A DNA stretch of 64,000 nt. Origin: Coptis chinensis. Lineage: Eukaryota; Streptophyta; Magnoliopsida; Ranunculales; Ranunculaceae. Location of the stretch: positions 13,745,001 through 13,809,000 of the forward strand of contig CM027378.1 in assembly GCA_015680905.1 (NCBI GenBank), in the 5' to 3' direction. Positions 23,013 through 35,884 of this stretch are shown here, piece by piece (positions within the stretch are counted from its first letter, which is position 1; every line of letters starts with the position of its first letter). The notes beneath the pieces were generated by a model. The model ran no database searches. It was not told where the DNA came from and saw nothing but the letters and a program-made list of their open reading frames with translations. The translations under genes were made by a program, and so were the position numbers.

Positions 23013-25136
23013 CTACCCTCAAATAGCATTTTGCTTGTCCTTAAGCAAGGATGAGAGAAAAAACTAAAATCACAAATGAGTGATTTATTATTTATTATAT
23101 TAATCTCGTTTCGCAGAGTGCGATTGCATTGACCAGCCATATGCAACAAGGCCTTAAACCACTAGGAATTCCCTAGTGGACGAGCTTAAGCCTCATGAGA
23201 GTTTTCCAGAAAAGGTACTCACAAACTTCTTCTATCTAGTACAAAGGGTATTGTCTCCTTATTTATTCTCAGAAGTCTATACATCTCATTAGCGGGGAAT
23301 AAGGGCAAACTCCTTTGAACTTATAATAACATATGTACAGTAATTTAATCGTCTAAAGATAAATGCACAAACATGAGCAATGAATTGCAAAAGCAGATTC
23401 GTTTTTAAAACTTTTGGAGAGCGTCCTTAAGGTGGGTTCTCATAGGGATGTGTTGAAACACAAACTCTCTGATAGATTCACTCAAGTTTTGTTCTCTCAA
23501 ATGTAGCGGGCATTTATATTCCTCATATACACAAATGACGTCAAAAGGAAATTGGGGTCGATTGATCACACTTACCACTTACTATCACACCATCCTATTT
23601 CTAATTGAGCTAGAGGTCTTTTATTAGGAGTTATGGGGCTAGGGTGATGATTTAGAAGGAAAAATGAGGGGAAAAACAAAATCAAATAAGTTGAGAAATA
23701 GGGTCTTCAAGATACTTGCAACTAGAGAAGAACCTCGTTTTGTGTTTTGCTTCCGAATTGTGATTTATTCTTTAGCCCTTTAGCTTTGTGACTCCATATG
23801 ATTTTAAATTTTGGGAGTTCTAACTTTGATTTTGTTTTTTTTGCTTTTGTTTATGATATCGTCTCCTTTTGATTTTGAACTTTTGGGAGATTCGATTTTT
23901 GACTCTTTTGATTTTTTTATTTTTTATTTGGTTTTGATTGGGCTTTCTTTTCTTTTCTTTTCTTTTTGAAGCAACTAACTAACCTGTTTTTGTACCAGGT
24001 ATGGTCTTCTCTTTTTCTGATATCCATCTAATTCTCAACTTATCAACTGGATAAGTTTTTTTTATTGTGTTTTGTAACGGGTCAGGGATTTATTGCGAAG
24101 AATAAAAAGGCTTTTAGAAAATTGTGATGGCTCAAAAGGGGTAGCTATAGGAAAAACTATATTTTTGGATTTTTAACGTTTATTTGGCTATATCGATCCA
24201 AAAAAAGCCTAAATTCTCTCTTAGGATATGACATGGCGATCAAGCGAGTGGACGTGGGGTCTTTCTATCCGGACATCTTTTGTGTCATCACTCAATAATC
24301 ATTTAGATGAGGCTTTTGGCTAGATTCTCACAAGATATGGAACTTAATTGTTCTAACCTTGGTCTCCGAAACTTACTGTTATATACAATCAAATGCTTAT
24401 GCAAGTCATTCATGAAAAGATGTAGAAACTATTATACGTATATTAGTCTAAGTTCGAAGAACGAATCCTTACTCTATTGCTATAATAAAACTTCTAAACT
24501 TTTTATTCATCATGGAAAAAGGAAACAAGACTTTTAATACTAAACAGAAAAATATTTTTGGTCTTTTTCAAAAAAAAATTTAAGAAAGAAATATACTACT
24601 TTATCTAATATAAGAAATGTTTAGTTTTTGCAAATGTTACTATACCATCAGCAAATAGAAATATGTTATGTCCTCGAAGTATGAAGAGATAACGAAAGAG
24701 ATTACGATAGAAACATGAGCAAAAATGGCGATACACCTGTATTCTGTTCTTCATGATGAAAATATGTCACCCCAAAAAAGTTTGGGGTGTGGGTTGTTTG
24801 ATATAGAATGAGAAATACATGGTTTATTGTACTAGGGATAATTATTCTACTATGAACTTTTTGAATTTTTATATTTTTGAAAACATATGTAATGCAAAAA
24901 AGAAAAATGGAAAATTTTGGCATGATGCATTTGTATTACCTTCTACTTATATACCGAATTCCACATAAGAAACAATTTAAAACAAGCAGATAATATTAAA
25001 ATTACACTAATAGTTATAGTTATACATAAGTGCGAAAAGAAAAGAAAACAAACAAAATGAAAATAAAACATAAACTATCTATATACGGACACTATGGAGT
25101 TGCCTAGTCAAAATCTGTGCATGACTCATCACGACG
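23013..25136 (-). other. 3' UTR of C2 with terminal polypurine tract
   Basis: The terminal PPT is the purine-rich TTTGAGGGTAGGG next to the LTR (23025-23013). The UTR is homologous to G 57480-59124 and to C1 13480-15084 plus 35601-35884. Shared blocks include one read in G as 'cacttgcttgatcacta' and a hairpin-like 'ctagtggacgag' region. It has no coding content. Confidence 0.75.
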
Positions 25137-26170
25137 TCAAGAAGATCCTTCTCCTCGCTTATGTCGGGTCCTAGAGTGTTTATCACGAAACGAGAGTGCA
25201 TGTCTAATGCTCCACAGTGTCCTTATGACACTATGTCGAAAATGTCGTTGCTCCTGCTGGAAAGACTGTTGTTCTTCTCTGAGGGTTTGCTGAGCCGCTA
25301 TAATAACTTGCTGAACTTGCCTGAGGTGGTGGACGTGGTGGTGCAGAATCCTCTGGCCCTCATGGAGTAAATGAATTCGGTCCATGGGCTAAGTGAACTA
25401 TCGAGTGGCACCTTCAACAAAGTAGTCCACTGGCTCGGTAATGCGTGCTTGCTAGGCGGCTCTGGCGGTAAGTGGATGCCTGAATTTCTGGACGCAGTTG
25501 GTATAGGTAGGACCTACGGTAGCATCCTTGACCTCCACTAGAGAGTCTGTAGCATCGAACCCTAGTGGTGCATGATCCTAGTGACCAGCACTGGTAGAGG
25601 GGCAGTGGACCTCCTGGGTTTGCAAAGTTGCTCCCAGACGAAGGTGGAGATGCAGAAGTTGTTCTTATGCTCCTGAAGAATCCACAGGATGTGGAACATC
25701 GGCTTACCAATATCAGAAGACTTGACTGAGCCTATCAAGTTATAGGTTGTCCATTGAGATACTACCAACTGATTCCTTCATAGTAAACTCTGAAATGCGC
25801 AGTGTGACATGGGGTTCTTCCTAACCTCAAGAAACGTCTCTGCTATCATAACATCAATGTTCTTGTTGTCTGGGGACTGTTCCATCTGAGTATAGACTTT
25901 TAGAGGAATCCATAGAGCCTCACTCACCACCTCCTTAGTGATCTCAAATGTGTGGCCATCCCTGACAACCATGACGCGGTCATCCTCCCCTTGGTGTATG
26001 TTGTTGTAAAATGAAAGTGTGAGAGAGAGAGAATAACTTGCATCCTCCAACAAAACCAAAGACTCCCATCCTATTCTTCTAATCTCAGCCTTGAAGTGCA
26101 CTTCAAATAGATCAGAATTGAAGAGGGGTTCGAAATTTTGCTCCGGCACAATTTTTAGGACTCGAGCCAT
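25137..26170 (-). pseudogene. ORF-AB homologue of C2
   Basis: On the minus strand from the ATG at 26170: MARVLKIVPEQNFEPLF, RRIGWESL, SFYNN and FEITKEVVSEALWIPL, then (after stops) a part with HILWILQEHKNNFC and TAPLPVLVTRIMHH matching the second half of ORF-AB, and a Gln/His/Arg-rich helical segment (25385-25137). The domain order equals ORF-AB in A and G, with low identity. PEQ.F and FYNN also echo ORF-C, so this copy bridges the two. Frameshifts are present. Confidence 0.6.
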
Positions 26171-26959
26171 TTTGAGTAGGAGTTGATGAAATTGGGATTT
26201 TTAGTTGGAATGAGGGTTGAAAATGGAGCTTACAGTAAAATTTTGGAGTGGTGGTGTTTATAGGTGGGCGGGTGGTTGCGCGGTGGAAGATGGTGGATGC
26301 ACGCTTGGTTAATGCGGCTAGGGTTTGGGAATTTTGGTGAAGATGAGGGTTGGTTGGGTGGTTGTGTGGCTATAAAAGGTTTGATGACACGTGCCTTGCA
26401 CATGCCTCTTTAAGTTGTTTTGAAATTTTGGCCCAAGCCCATATGAAATCAGGTAATTCTGATCATGTCCTTAGTGCCTTGACAACTTCAAAAACCGATC
26501 CGCGTTTTGTTACCCGTCCTATCCTGACTCGTGAGGTACTCGTATTTTTATGTATTTCTTAGTACTATAAAAAGAATAAAAATAAAAATAATAAGAATAA
26601 GAATAAGAATAAACAAAATAAAACAAAATTGGATAAAGATTAGTTGGAGATTGGAAACGTGGGTAAATAGGATAAACCCTCTTCCCTGTTTTCAGGGGGT
26701 TTTAAAAACAAAGAGGAAAAAAGAGAGTTTGACATAGAGAGAAAGGGGAATTTTTGACATAGAGAAAAAGAACAAGATTATTGGATTGCTTTCTGATGAT
26801 TGTCACATGGCGTTTTTCGTTCTCAAGTTTATATTCATTCACACGCCGCTCGTAAACACAAAAGAGGTTAGTAGATTTTATCTTTAACTAAATTTTTATT
26901 GAAAGTTTTCCCTTGCAACAAAAGGTTTTCTATATAAACAAAAGGTTTGTTGTTTATAT
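26171..26959 (-). other. C2 sequence upstream of ORF-AB
   Basis: AT-rich with a GGTTG/GTGG-rich patch and an A/T simple-sequence stretch near 26575-26615. I see no gene. It probably corresponds to the ORF-AB leader. Confidence 0.4.
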
Positions 26960-27489
26960 AAAACTGATCATATATAAATGTGTTAGGATTATAATGCTTA
27001 AACTGTGGAGATTCATTTTGTGCAGTTCCACGGTTATTTTGCATGCTCTGTCAAATTGTCTGCGTATGTTGAACAAAGTGTATTGATAACAATTCAAATT
27101 TCTTGACTCTAATGTAATGGTTATATACTGCCAAAATTTGGCATGTTATATTAATTGAGTTTTCACATGTTTTATATTGTCGTTTGGTTTGGTTGTGAGA
27201 ACCAACCCTTTTGGTTGGTTGAATGGGTTGTCGATTGACGTCGGGTGATGGGTAGATAATGGTTGTTTGTTTGGGTACTATTGAAGCTCTGAAATGGTTG
27301 TTAATGGCGTCAAGAGCGATTTTTGGGAAGTGATGGAATTGGATTTTGGTTATGTCAAAAGGTTAGGTTTTTGGTGGGGATCAAAGCCGAACCTTTTGGG
27401 TGTTGTTGGGTGGTCATGGGTCATGGTGATTGGCAGTGGAGGAGGAGATGACCGAGAGCATGATCTAGTGTTCTCGGCCTTGTTTAAGT

Positions 27490-27655
27490 TTGTTTAAGTT
27501 GGGCTTGGGCAGAAATAGAAACGTGTGGGCTTGAGTTTGTTTTTAAGATATAACCTTTTGGGCTTAAGTTTGTTTGAGTTGGGCTTGGGCCGAAATAGAA
27601 ACATGTGGGCTTGAGTTTGTTTTTAAGATATAACCTTTTGGGCTTAATTTTTGTT
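27490..27655. repeat. 80-bp tandem duplication
   Basis: The motif 'ttgggcttgggc.gaaatag' starts at 27499 and again at 27579, with nearly identical following sequence including 'aagatataaccttttgggc'. About two copies. Confidence 0.85.
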
Positions 27656-28906
27656 TAAGTTCATTTGGGTCGGCTAAAGACTTTTGGACTTTAGTCTTTG
27701 GTTTGGGTTAGATGGGTTTAGAACCTGTTGACCCTTGGCGTGCTTTAGAGGTCCGAAGTTTTGAGCTTAGCGCTAGTCTGATTTTGGGCTCAATTTTGTT
27801 TTAGTTAGAGTTTGAACTAGGGTTTTATGAAAAAATAAAAAATTAAGATCTGGATGTCTGCTTTCTATTCCAATTGATCTTATCACATTCCGAGGCCCGT
27901 GAAATTAATTATGGTGTATGGAAGTTTGATTGGCAGAAATTAGTGCGTCAGAAATCAGTCCTTGCCCACTGTGTTCGAACCTAGTTTTCGCACATTCGGA
28001 ATGAGATTGAGTATTTTTGTAAAACATAAGAAAGTAAGTTCTGTGTGTTAGAATTTCAACGCAAAAAGCCTCGATGAATTTGCATATCTGTGGAAAGAGT
28101 TGAGTCATTCGAAAGATAGTCCGTCAGAAATCTAGTTTGCTGAAAATTAGGATTTTTACCATTTTCAACCTAAGTTTTCTTCTAGATGGGCTAAGGTTGG
28201 GACTTTAAGTTCCACATGAATATGTAAGTGTACATATCCTAGTTGTAAAATAATAAAGTGGTGTATCATTTGGATGACTGTAGAAAAATTTATTGCTTTG
28301 GCAAGTTAGCTAGATAACCTACCATGTTTTTGTTTAGGTGAGCTCTGGTTAACTTTTCTTTTTGTAATGAGATAAATGATTGTACTTAGACATATGGGGT
28401 GTCTTGATTGCTTAATTTCACATTTGTACAATTGTTGCATATACATTAAATTTTAGTATAAAGGTATGTTATAACACATGACATGTTACCATAAAGTTTG
28501 AGATTAGTATATACATATGGGAGTGTATTTTAATTAATGCATTACTCAAAATTGAGAATTTTGATATATATGGTTTATATATTCGATATTGATACGAGTT
28601 GAATGACTATTGTGTTTGAAATCTTTATTAATGATTCTACTGTGTGAGAAAATGTTTATTTTAAGATGAAAATACTATAATGGATATGAGAACTCTTGAG
28701 TGTTAAAAGTCGGTATAAAAGTGTTTGTAAAAATTTAAATGTGTCGCCCACATCTTTAGATCTCTCCACGCCTCTTTTATGAAAAGAAATGAAATAAAAT
28801 GTTTATGACTAATGATGTCATGTGAAAAACCGCCTTAGAGAGGAACTAAGGCATTCACCTTGCGGGTTGGATGTATTCCTTGAATGTACGGGAATGTAGG
28901 TCTAGG

Positions 28907-29215
28907 TATTCCTTGAATGTGGCAGGAATGACCGAAGGTATTCATTGAATGCGCCATGAATGACATGTTAGTGTTATGATAAGTATTCCTTGAATGTGGC
29001 GGGAATGACCCAAGGTATTCATTGAATGTGCCATGAATAACATGTTAGTGTTATGATGGGTATTCCTTGAATGTGGCAGGAATGACCCAAGGTATTCATT
29101 GAATGTGTCATGAATGACCTGTTAGTGTTATGATGGGTATTCCTTGAATGTGGCGGGAATGACCCAATGTATTCATTGAATGTGTCATGAATGACCTGAG
29201 ATTTTATGCCCAAAA
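28907..29215. repeat. 77-bp tandem repeat array (four copies)
   Basis: Units start 'tattccttgaatgtggc' at 28907, 28984, 29061 and 29138, an exact 77-bp period. Each unit holds an internal near-repeat (tattcattgaatg...). A partial unit precedes at 28873. Copies differ by a few substitutions. Not coding. Confidence 0.92.
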
Positions 29216-30274
29216 GAGGCTTTGTTTATGTGTATGGAAACCCTAGAGATGGCTGTGACTCACAAGTAACGAGTTTAAAAGATAGAGATATGTTTCCTGG
29301 AGGCGATATCCCTACTAGGGACATATGTCTTGTAGTGGTACTTGGTGTGAGTGAGGCACATGAGTATGTGTGATTTGGCAAATGTGTAAAGTGCAAATTG
29401 TGGAGTAGGAACTAAAGGTTGGGTAGTGTCTATTAATAAATGAGCTAATACGATAATTAATATAAACAAAGTAAAATATTGATTTTATGTAAAAGTAAGT
29501 TATTGCATATGAATATTTATGTACTATGATGTACATGATTTCTTACAAGGAAATATTTATGTGGTTTGTGTGAGTTGATACTCACAAGGGATGAATGTAC
29601 TCCTTAGTTGTGATATTTTCTCGTTCTCGTAAGTAGACGAGGGATGATGTATGAGTGAGTTGTTGGATATGATCGGTTGTATATTATGATATGATGCATA
29701 TAATTTCTTACGAAGGAATGTATGTGAATTTGGTTAGCGTGATATGATGGATATGGTGGTGTGACATGAATGTTAATATTGGCGATATATTATGCCAGAT
29801 TATGTATACCTGTGATGGTTGCAGTGAGTGTGAAATAAATGTATACTTTAAAGGATTACGTTTGGGAAATCTAACTTTGTTTTGTATGAGGGTAAGTCTT
29901 ATTATTACCTGTTTATGCAGAGACATTGTGCTACCCTAACACGTAAGCGGTTATAGATAAGATTTTAATTAAATTAATTTACTATATATTGGGATTTAAA
30001 TCTTACTTGGGAAGAAACTGCACGTCATTTTGGAAAACATAACTATCTTGTCTTCCAAGTTGAAATGGTTAGTATTTTTTTTTTTTATTCATGAATGAAG
30101 AGTGGTTCTTACAGTTTTAGTTTGATATCAGATTTTTAATGTTGGGTAAGAGAATGGGTTATTAGGGTTTCGTTTCATCTTGGGTTTTTAGATTATTGAA
30201 TAGGGTGACGATTGAGGTAATTATATCTTGAATGATTCCCTATTTTAAATTTTATGAAAATTTGGGGTGTGACA

Positions 30275-31890
30275 AAAACGATCAGCATCGAAAATGCTAC
30301 GCAAGAGTATATAGTACACTCACATCCAACGGTGGATGAAAAACAAATAAAGGAAAGAAACAAAAAAGAACTGAAGGGAAATATATACAAACAAAAAAAG
30401 GAAAAAATTTAATTAATTTTTTTTGGGTTTTGAATATTGATAAACTAAAATTTTAAAAAGGTGGGTCATTTTAAGTCAGATTTTCAAGACTTTTGAAGTT
30501 TATGAAAACTTGAGTCAGTTCCAACCAGATGGTTGGATTACTCTCTTCAGCTCGGTGAGCAGGTGGTTGGCACATTAAAACTTTGAAAACTGAATTTTCA
30601 ATATGAGGTTGAAAACCGAGACAAGTTGGTGTTTGATAGTTTGAGCACCAGCCTTCTCTCATAGCTCGTCTCTTACGTGTGTATGAACTCTTACCCAAAC
30701 CAGGAATGGTTTTTGGTATATGTGTCTATATTTTCAGTTGCAGTTCTCTAGAAAGTGCTTGCACAAACTGATCCATCTAGTCTTGCTAGGTGGAGGGTTT
30801 TTGTTTTCAACAGAAGACATTTTGAAAGTTTTTGAAAGTTTTTTAAGAAAGAGAGATTGAGCAAGGGAATTTTTTTGTGAATTTAAAAGAAAGGGATAAT
30901 GTTTGAAAATTTGTACAAGATTGAGTCTTTTAACGTCAGATTCTCAAGACAAATAGATAGATGGAGGCAAAAGATAGAATTAAACATAGAATAATATCAC
31001 TTTGGGTTACTCTATTTGTTTAATTCTCGTTTGGAGACGCCTCGTATTTTTTTATATTTTTTATTAGGTGGTTTTCTCAAGATAAAGATATCTCTAACTA
31101 TATAGAGATTTTGACAATAAGATAAAATTATACGTGAGTCCTGTATTATTTTGGTTACTTCGGGGCGTATAATTTTTATTTTTATGTCCTCTAGGTTTGA
31201 AAACTATAGAGAGATGTTTTATGATACTCGTACTCAAAAGTCATGATTCTAAATGCTATTTTTTGAAAACAAACCATAACAGGTATCTTAGGCAACTTTA
31301 GTGCCGGCTCTGGGGCGAACCCAATCCAGACAGACAGAGATTTAGTTACGCGAGTTGGGGGATTTACTGTGCAAGACATGGAATGTCCTAACCCATGCAA
31401 ATAGCGCGGTGATATAGGTGACCCTTAATAAGCAAAATTGATCTCAAACCGCCCCAAGATTGCATTGTTCTAGAGGTTGGTCTGTGTAGAATCTATTGCC
31501 CGTTTTTTGTTTTTTTTTTTTTTTTTTTTTTTTTTTGGAAAATCACATGACTATTGATGTATCAAGAATCTTGTATTAATAGATCAGAGAAAACAACTAT
31601 TTTGAAAAAGAAATGTAAAATAAAGAAAATAAAAATTGTATACTCGCTCCACAAGTTCACACTTACTCAAACGACGAGTAAAAAGTGTTTTACAAATAAT
31701 ATGCGAGATATACGTAGACTAAGGCTCTGACACTTACAACCACATACTCCAAATGGAGGGCCCGATTACCTTATTGATGTATTCCCTTTAAAGAGAAAGA
31801 TGGAATGGACAGGAAAAGGGATGGAATACATCGTAGAAAAGAGGATTTAATCCTTGTAGACATGAATACTCATGAAAAAAGTTTTTGTGT
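30275..31890 (-). other. Post-gag spacer of C2
   Basis: On the sense strand after gag come a block equivalent to the post-pol block of A, B, E and G (GTAAGT at 31737-31732, ggccctcc just before it), a long A run (T run 31510-31536) and a segment homologous to C1 13030-13310. Protease and pol are absent between gag and this block. Confidence 0.65.
31510..31536. repeat. Homopolymer T run (27 nt)
   Basis: T tract in the C2 post-gag spacer, read as poly-A on the sense strand of C2. Confidence 0.95.
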
Positions 31891-33349
31891 TCAAACGTTG
31901 TTCACATCACTTGTTGCTTCAAAGGTTGTGTCTGTTGGTTTAGGGTTTAAGATAGCTTGTCCTAGGAACAAACCTTTTTGGGTCTTCTCTTGGGCTAACA
32001 AGTTCAGAGATTGTTGCATGGATGCTACGATTTGAGATTGTTGTTGCATGATAGATAACATTATCTCGATTGGCTTATCTGTTTGGACACTAATTGATGG
32101 GGTAACTGGAATTAGGTCTCTTTGGTTGTTGATAGGTGGGTTTTTGTAGTTCTGGTTAAAATAGGATGGAACAAATGCTCTATTACGATTGTTATAGTTA
32201 CATTGTCCTTGTCTGAATGTGTCTGGTGGTTTGATGAGGTTATTGAAACCTGGAGGTGGTTGGGTTTGTGGATTACTAGTCAATGCAAAATTGGGATGTT
32301 GTCTCCATGGTGCATTTGGTACGTTGAAAACACAGACTTCTTCTGGTTGAAGTGATGATAGGTTTGTGATCAAGGGACATGTGGCATCTATTTGATTTAA
32401 GCTTAAACAGAAATTGCATGGTAATGTATTTATATTCATGACAGGATGAAGAGTTTAGTCTTTTTATTTGGTTATGAGGGCATCTATTTTTCTTGTGAGG
32501 GTTTCAATTAAAGTTTTGATTTCTGGATCGGATTTTACCTCAAAAATACCACTAGCCTTAGATGTACTGGGTTAGGTTGTTCTGGAATTATTTATATCAT
32601 CCCAATGGGTATTCTTTTCAACTTTATTTCAAGAAAGGTTAAAGCTTCGGTTGCACCTTTATCCCAAAAATTACCATTACTTATGATGTCAAGGGTTACT
32701 TTGTGTTCTTGGAGAAGACCTTTGAAGAAACATTAGACAAGAGTGGATTTTTCTAGTTTATAGTGAGAACATGAATAGAGTAGGTCAGAAAATCTATCCC
32801 ATGCATTAGATTACTAAGACTCTGTTCAGAAAATGTCTCACTCGGACTCTGTTTGAAGAACTGTATCTTACTTCTTATCTCTTCTATTTTCTTCGGTGGA
32901 AAGTACTTCTTCATGAAGGAGAACACAACCTTTTCCCATATATCAAATGAATCGGACTTCTGAGAAAGAAGTCATGCGTGACTCTTACCAGCTAAAGTGA
33001 AAGGAAACACTCATAGCTTCACTTGATCGTCGGTGATGCCCGGATGGTGGAAGGTATTACATGCTTCATATATCCGGCATAGATGTTCGTACGGAAAGAT
33101 GGGTAGAAGGTTGAACACGTTTGGTGGAATGTAAAACTCACTCGTGAGTAGTGTGAGTCGTATACAAGATGGAGGTCCATATTGCAACAGTGTGTAGAAG
33201 TTGGAGAGATGCTTTTCAGCTTGCACGACTTCGTCGACCATCTTTATAAGTGATGGATGAGAAATTGGAGTTTGTCTCAGACGATGTGCTCTCCTACGTG
33301 AGTAAGTTTTATTCTCGCTAAACCTTGTAGTGTCTGAACGCAATATCAT
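31891..33349 (-). pseudogene. gag of C2
   Basis: It starts MILRSDTTRF at 33349, equivalent to MRLRSG in D. A capsid-like part follows with NFYTLLQYGPPSCIRL, PPNVFNLLPIF and TFHHPGITDDQVKL (33349-33011), then a broken stretch, then 32439-31891 with the knuckle region CNFCLSLNQIDATCP, where the zinc-binding His is replaced. After that come a Pro/Asn/Gln-rich segment and the linker LFLGQAILNPKPTDTTFEA. The frame ends there without protease. It is more divergent from A, B, D and G than they are from each other. Confidence 0.8.
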
Positions 33350-34737
33350 GCACTTTTAGCAAGATAGCAAAACTATCCTAACATGCGCAAATGATGCAGT
33401 ATATGCTCAAACAATCGAAAATCATTATTGCAAGTTTGGAGTTTTGAAAATTTTTGTTATGTTTATAAATTAATATGCCATGTTCAAATGAACAATTGGA
33501 CGCGAGACTAGGATAGATCTACTACATGGCTCAGAAGAGTAAGCAATCACTTCACCAAGTGGTGTGCTACCAAGAATCTCACTAATGATGAATCTAGGAA
33601 AGGGGAGTGAGGAAGGTAGTTGGTCCACCGAAATCTGGTAACTGATTACTCTAAATCCTCATGGCTATATTTTTATCCATTTCTGGAGAAGCGTGACTAT
33701 TTTAGGCTCTAGTTGATTGATTTTAATTTGATTGTTTGGTATAGTGCTTCAAGAATCAAGCAACATCCGATTTATCTACATTGGGGAATGACTTCATTCC
33801 CAATTATTGTTATGTACTGTGGATCGGGTTCAGCCTTATGTGTGAATTGAAATTGCAGTGCGGAAATTAAAATTCAAACAATCATGTAAGCATGCTTGAA
33901 CACACAAGGTATCCTCTTACAGGGGCTTCGAGGAGGTTTAGAATTTACCTCTCAAATCGTGCTTACACACTGCTTGAAGAGAAGGCGACGTTGGCTGGCA
34001 CGTGATCTAAGAATCAGTCCTAACCGTTCGAGCATTCCTTGTTTTAGGTTACAAAAAAAGGTCTACTTAAAAAGCCCACAATCCGGGTTTTTAATAATTA
34101 TACAACTTTGCCTTCAAGGGCCCAAAACATAAAAGTAAAACTAATACTAATACTAAGACTAATAGATTAACTAGATTAACTAGAGCTAATCGTAATTAGA
34201 GTGTTGATTACCAAGTTGATTCAAAGTGCGCGAGCGTATGATTCACGACTCGGCTCATACACTTGAACTTCCCAGGGCAATGAAAACTCTAATCCTTGGT
34301 AAGTTGCACAACTTCAACCAAGTGCTCAACCCATGCTAATCTACATAACTAACATATACTTTTTGTTTTCTATCTTTATCTATCACAACAAAGTCTACTG
34401 ATTTATATAACTCTATTACAAAATCCGGATCTGTAGTTACAACCACAAAACAAATTGGATCGAACTGTGAAAAAATGGCAGCAGAGTGCTTGGATGCAAC
34501 TGGGCGGTCATGCACCGGCGGTCGCCCCTCCGATTCCTGTGAAAGTTCGTTGGCTTCCAGCAGTAGCTTCAGCTCCTCTCCAGTAGTTGAACACAGTGCC
34601 TGGATTTGAAATAAAATAGATCAGTATTGAAAAATAACGGAACAAAATAACAAAAAATTTAAAGAACAACAAATAAAAGAGATAGAATGGTGCTTCCCTC
34701 CTTAGAACTCAACCAAGAATCCATATTCTTTCAATCC
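33350..34737 (-). other. Long 5' leader of C2
   Basis: Nearly 1.4 kb between PBS and gag, longer than in the other elements. Only a short GC-rich patch (about 34503-34545) resembles the leader repeats. No gene is seen. Confidence 0.5.
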
Positions 34738-34752
34738 ATGATGGCGACACCA
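34738..34752 (-). other. Primer binding site of C2
   Basis: The sense sequence TGGTGTCGCCATCA lies two bases inside the LTR end ACATCA. It is a shortened variant of the TGGCGCC..TGCCATC site. Confidence 0.6.
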
Positions 34753-34754
34753 TT

Positions 34755-35600
34755 TGATGTTGTGCTAATGGTAAGTAAGGTTTTCAAAAGATTTGAAGTT
34801 GAGGTTCACCATAAATTGTTTAGAATATGGATTTATGGGAGTTGGGAAGGAGAAAATGTAGTATTCTTAACTAGAACTCATGACTTGTTTAAAATGACTC
34901 AAACTTTGTATTGATTGATGAATGAAAAACTTTGATTAAAGATTGAAACATAAAATTGAAAAGAAACAACTTTGATTGAAGATTGAAATATAAATTTGAA
35001 AAGAAAAAGATTGAATTGAAGGACAAAAAATAAAAACAAAACTTGAATATAAATGACTTGAAAATAAATGCTACTCTACTCCTACATGACACTAGAATAA
35101 GTCTAGGTGTATTCTCTCCTCCTACTTTTAGATTCTTATACCCCTACTTGTATAAAAGACTGATTTGCCCTCTCCCTCTACAATCAAGAGACCTCACCAT
35201 GTTGCTTTATGTTTTTCCTTTATGCTTTTTCTTTTGCTTTTTCATATCTTCTTGATCAAGCTAGGTTTTGAGCAAGTATTCTTTTGTATTAAGGCCATCC
35301 ATCTCTAGTCTTCTGAGTTAAGGACGTGACTTTCAGTTATCCAGTTTTGAGTCCTTGACCTTTGACCTTTGACATTGACTTTGACTTTTTGGCACTTTTT
35401 CATAGCAGCTTTGAGTCTTCATAATAAGCGTTAATAAGGCTCATTTTGGTGCTAAGATGCAGCTTTTATGATAAGTGGTTTGAAATGCTCTGTGACCTGA
35501 AAAAGGCAATAAAAGCTATGAGTTGTCTTTTCATTATGCGTAAGAAGGGTTGTAATGCAGTAATGTAAGGGTAATAAAACTCACATTTGGGAGTTGATCA
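34755..35600 (-). repeat. 5' LTR of C2
   Basis: The 846-bp LTR reads TGATCAACTCCC... to ...ACATCA, bounded by TCCTT (35601-35605). It is homologous to the split 3' LTR. Apart from the TGAT start and TTTGAC-type units it does not resemble the TGATAAGAGCC LTRs of A, B and D-G. Confidence 0.9.
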
Positions 35601-35884
35601 TCCTTCTTCCCCGCTAATGAGATGTATAGATTTATGAGAATAAATAAGGAGACAAGATCCTTTGTGCTAGATAGAGGAAATTTGTGAGTACCTTATCTGG
35701 AAAACTCTTACGAGGCTTAAGCTCGTCCACTAGAGAATTCCTAATGGTTTAAGGCCTTGTTGCATACGGTCAATGCAGTCGCACTCTGCGAAACGAGATT
35801 AGTATAATAAACACATTTTTGAATTATTCTATTCTTATCTCTCATCTTTGCTTGGGGACAAGTAAAATGTTGTTTGGGGGTAGT
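35601..35884 (+). other. C1 3' UTR, right part, with terminal PPT
   Basis: It continues the UTR interrupted at 15084 (TCCTT duplicated). It matches G 58850-59124 and ends in the polypurine tract GTTTGGGGGTAGT (35872-35884) directly before an LTR start. Confidence 0.85.

Larger units (their letters stand above)
26960..30274. mobile_element. Possible foreign insert in C2 (about 3.3 kb, LTR-like)
   Basis: C2 is unusually long between gag and ORF-AB. This piece ends ...GGGGTGTGACA, a common plant LTR terminus, followed by AAAAC (30275-30279), and AAAAC precedes TGATCA at 26960. The AAAAC pair is short and A-rich, so the left edge is uncertain. There is no coding region. It contains an 80-bp duplication and a 77-bp tandem array. 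It could be a solo LTR of another gypsy lineage or just rearranged C2. Confidence 0.35.

Noticed and set aside
26575-26640. Possible coding region with Lys/Ile/Arg/Asn repeats
   Set aside because: AT-rich simple sequence (aataagaataag), not a protein domain.
28907-29215. Array of regular repeats that could be mistaken for CRISPR
   Set aside because: Units are contiguous 77-bp tandem copies without unique spacers, in plant transposon DNA. It is a minisatellite.
28700-30250. Host gene near the tandem repeats
   Set aside because: Only short frames, no splice-consistent coding pattern, no domain recognised.
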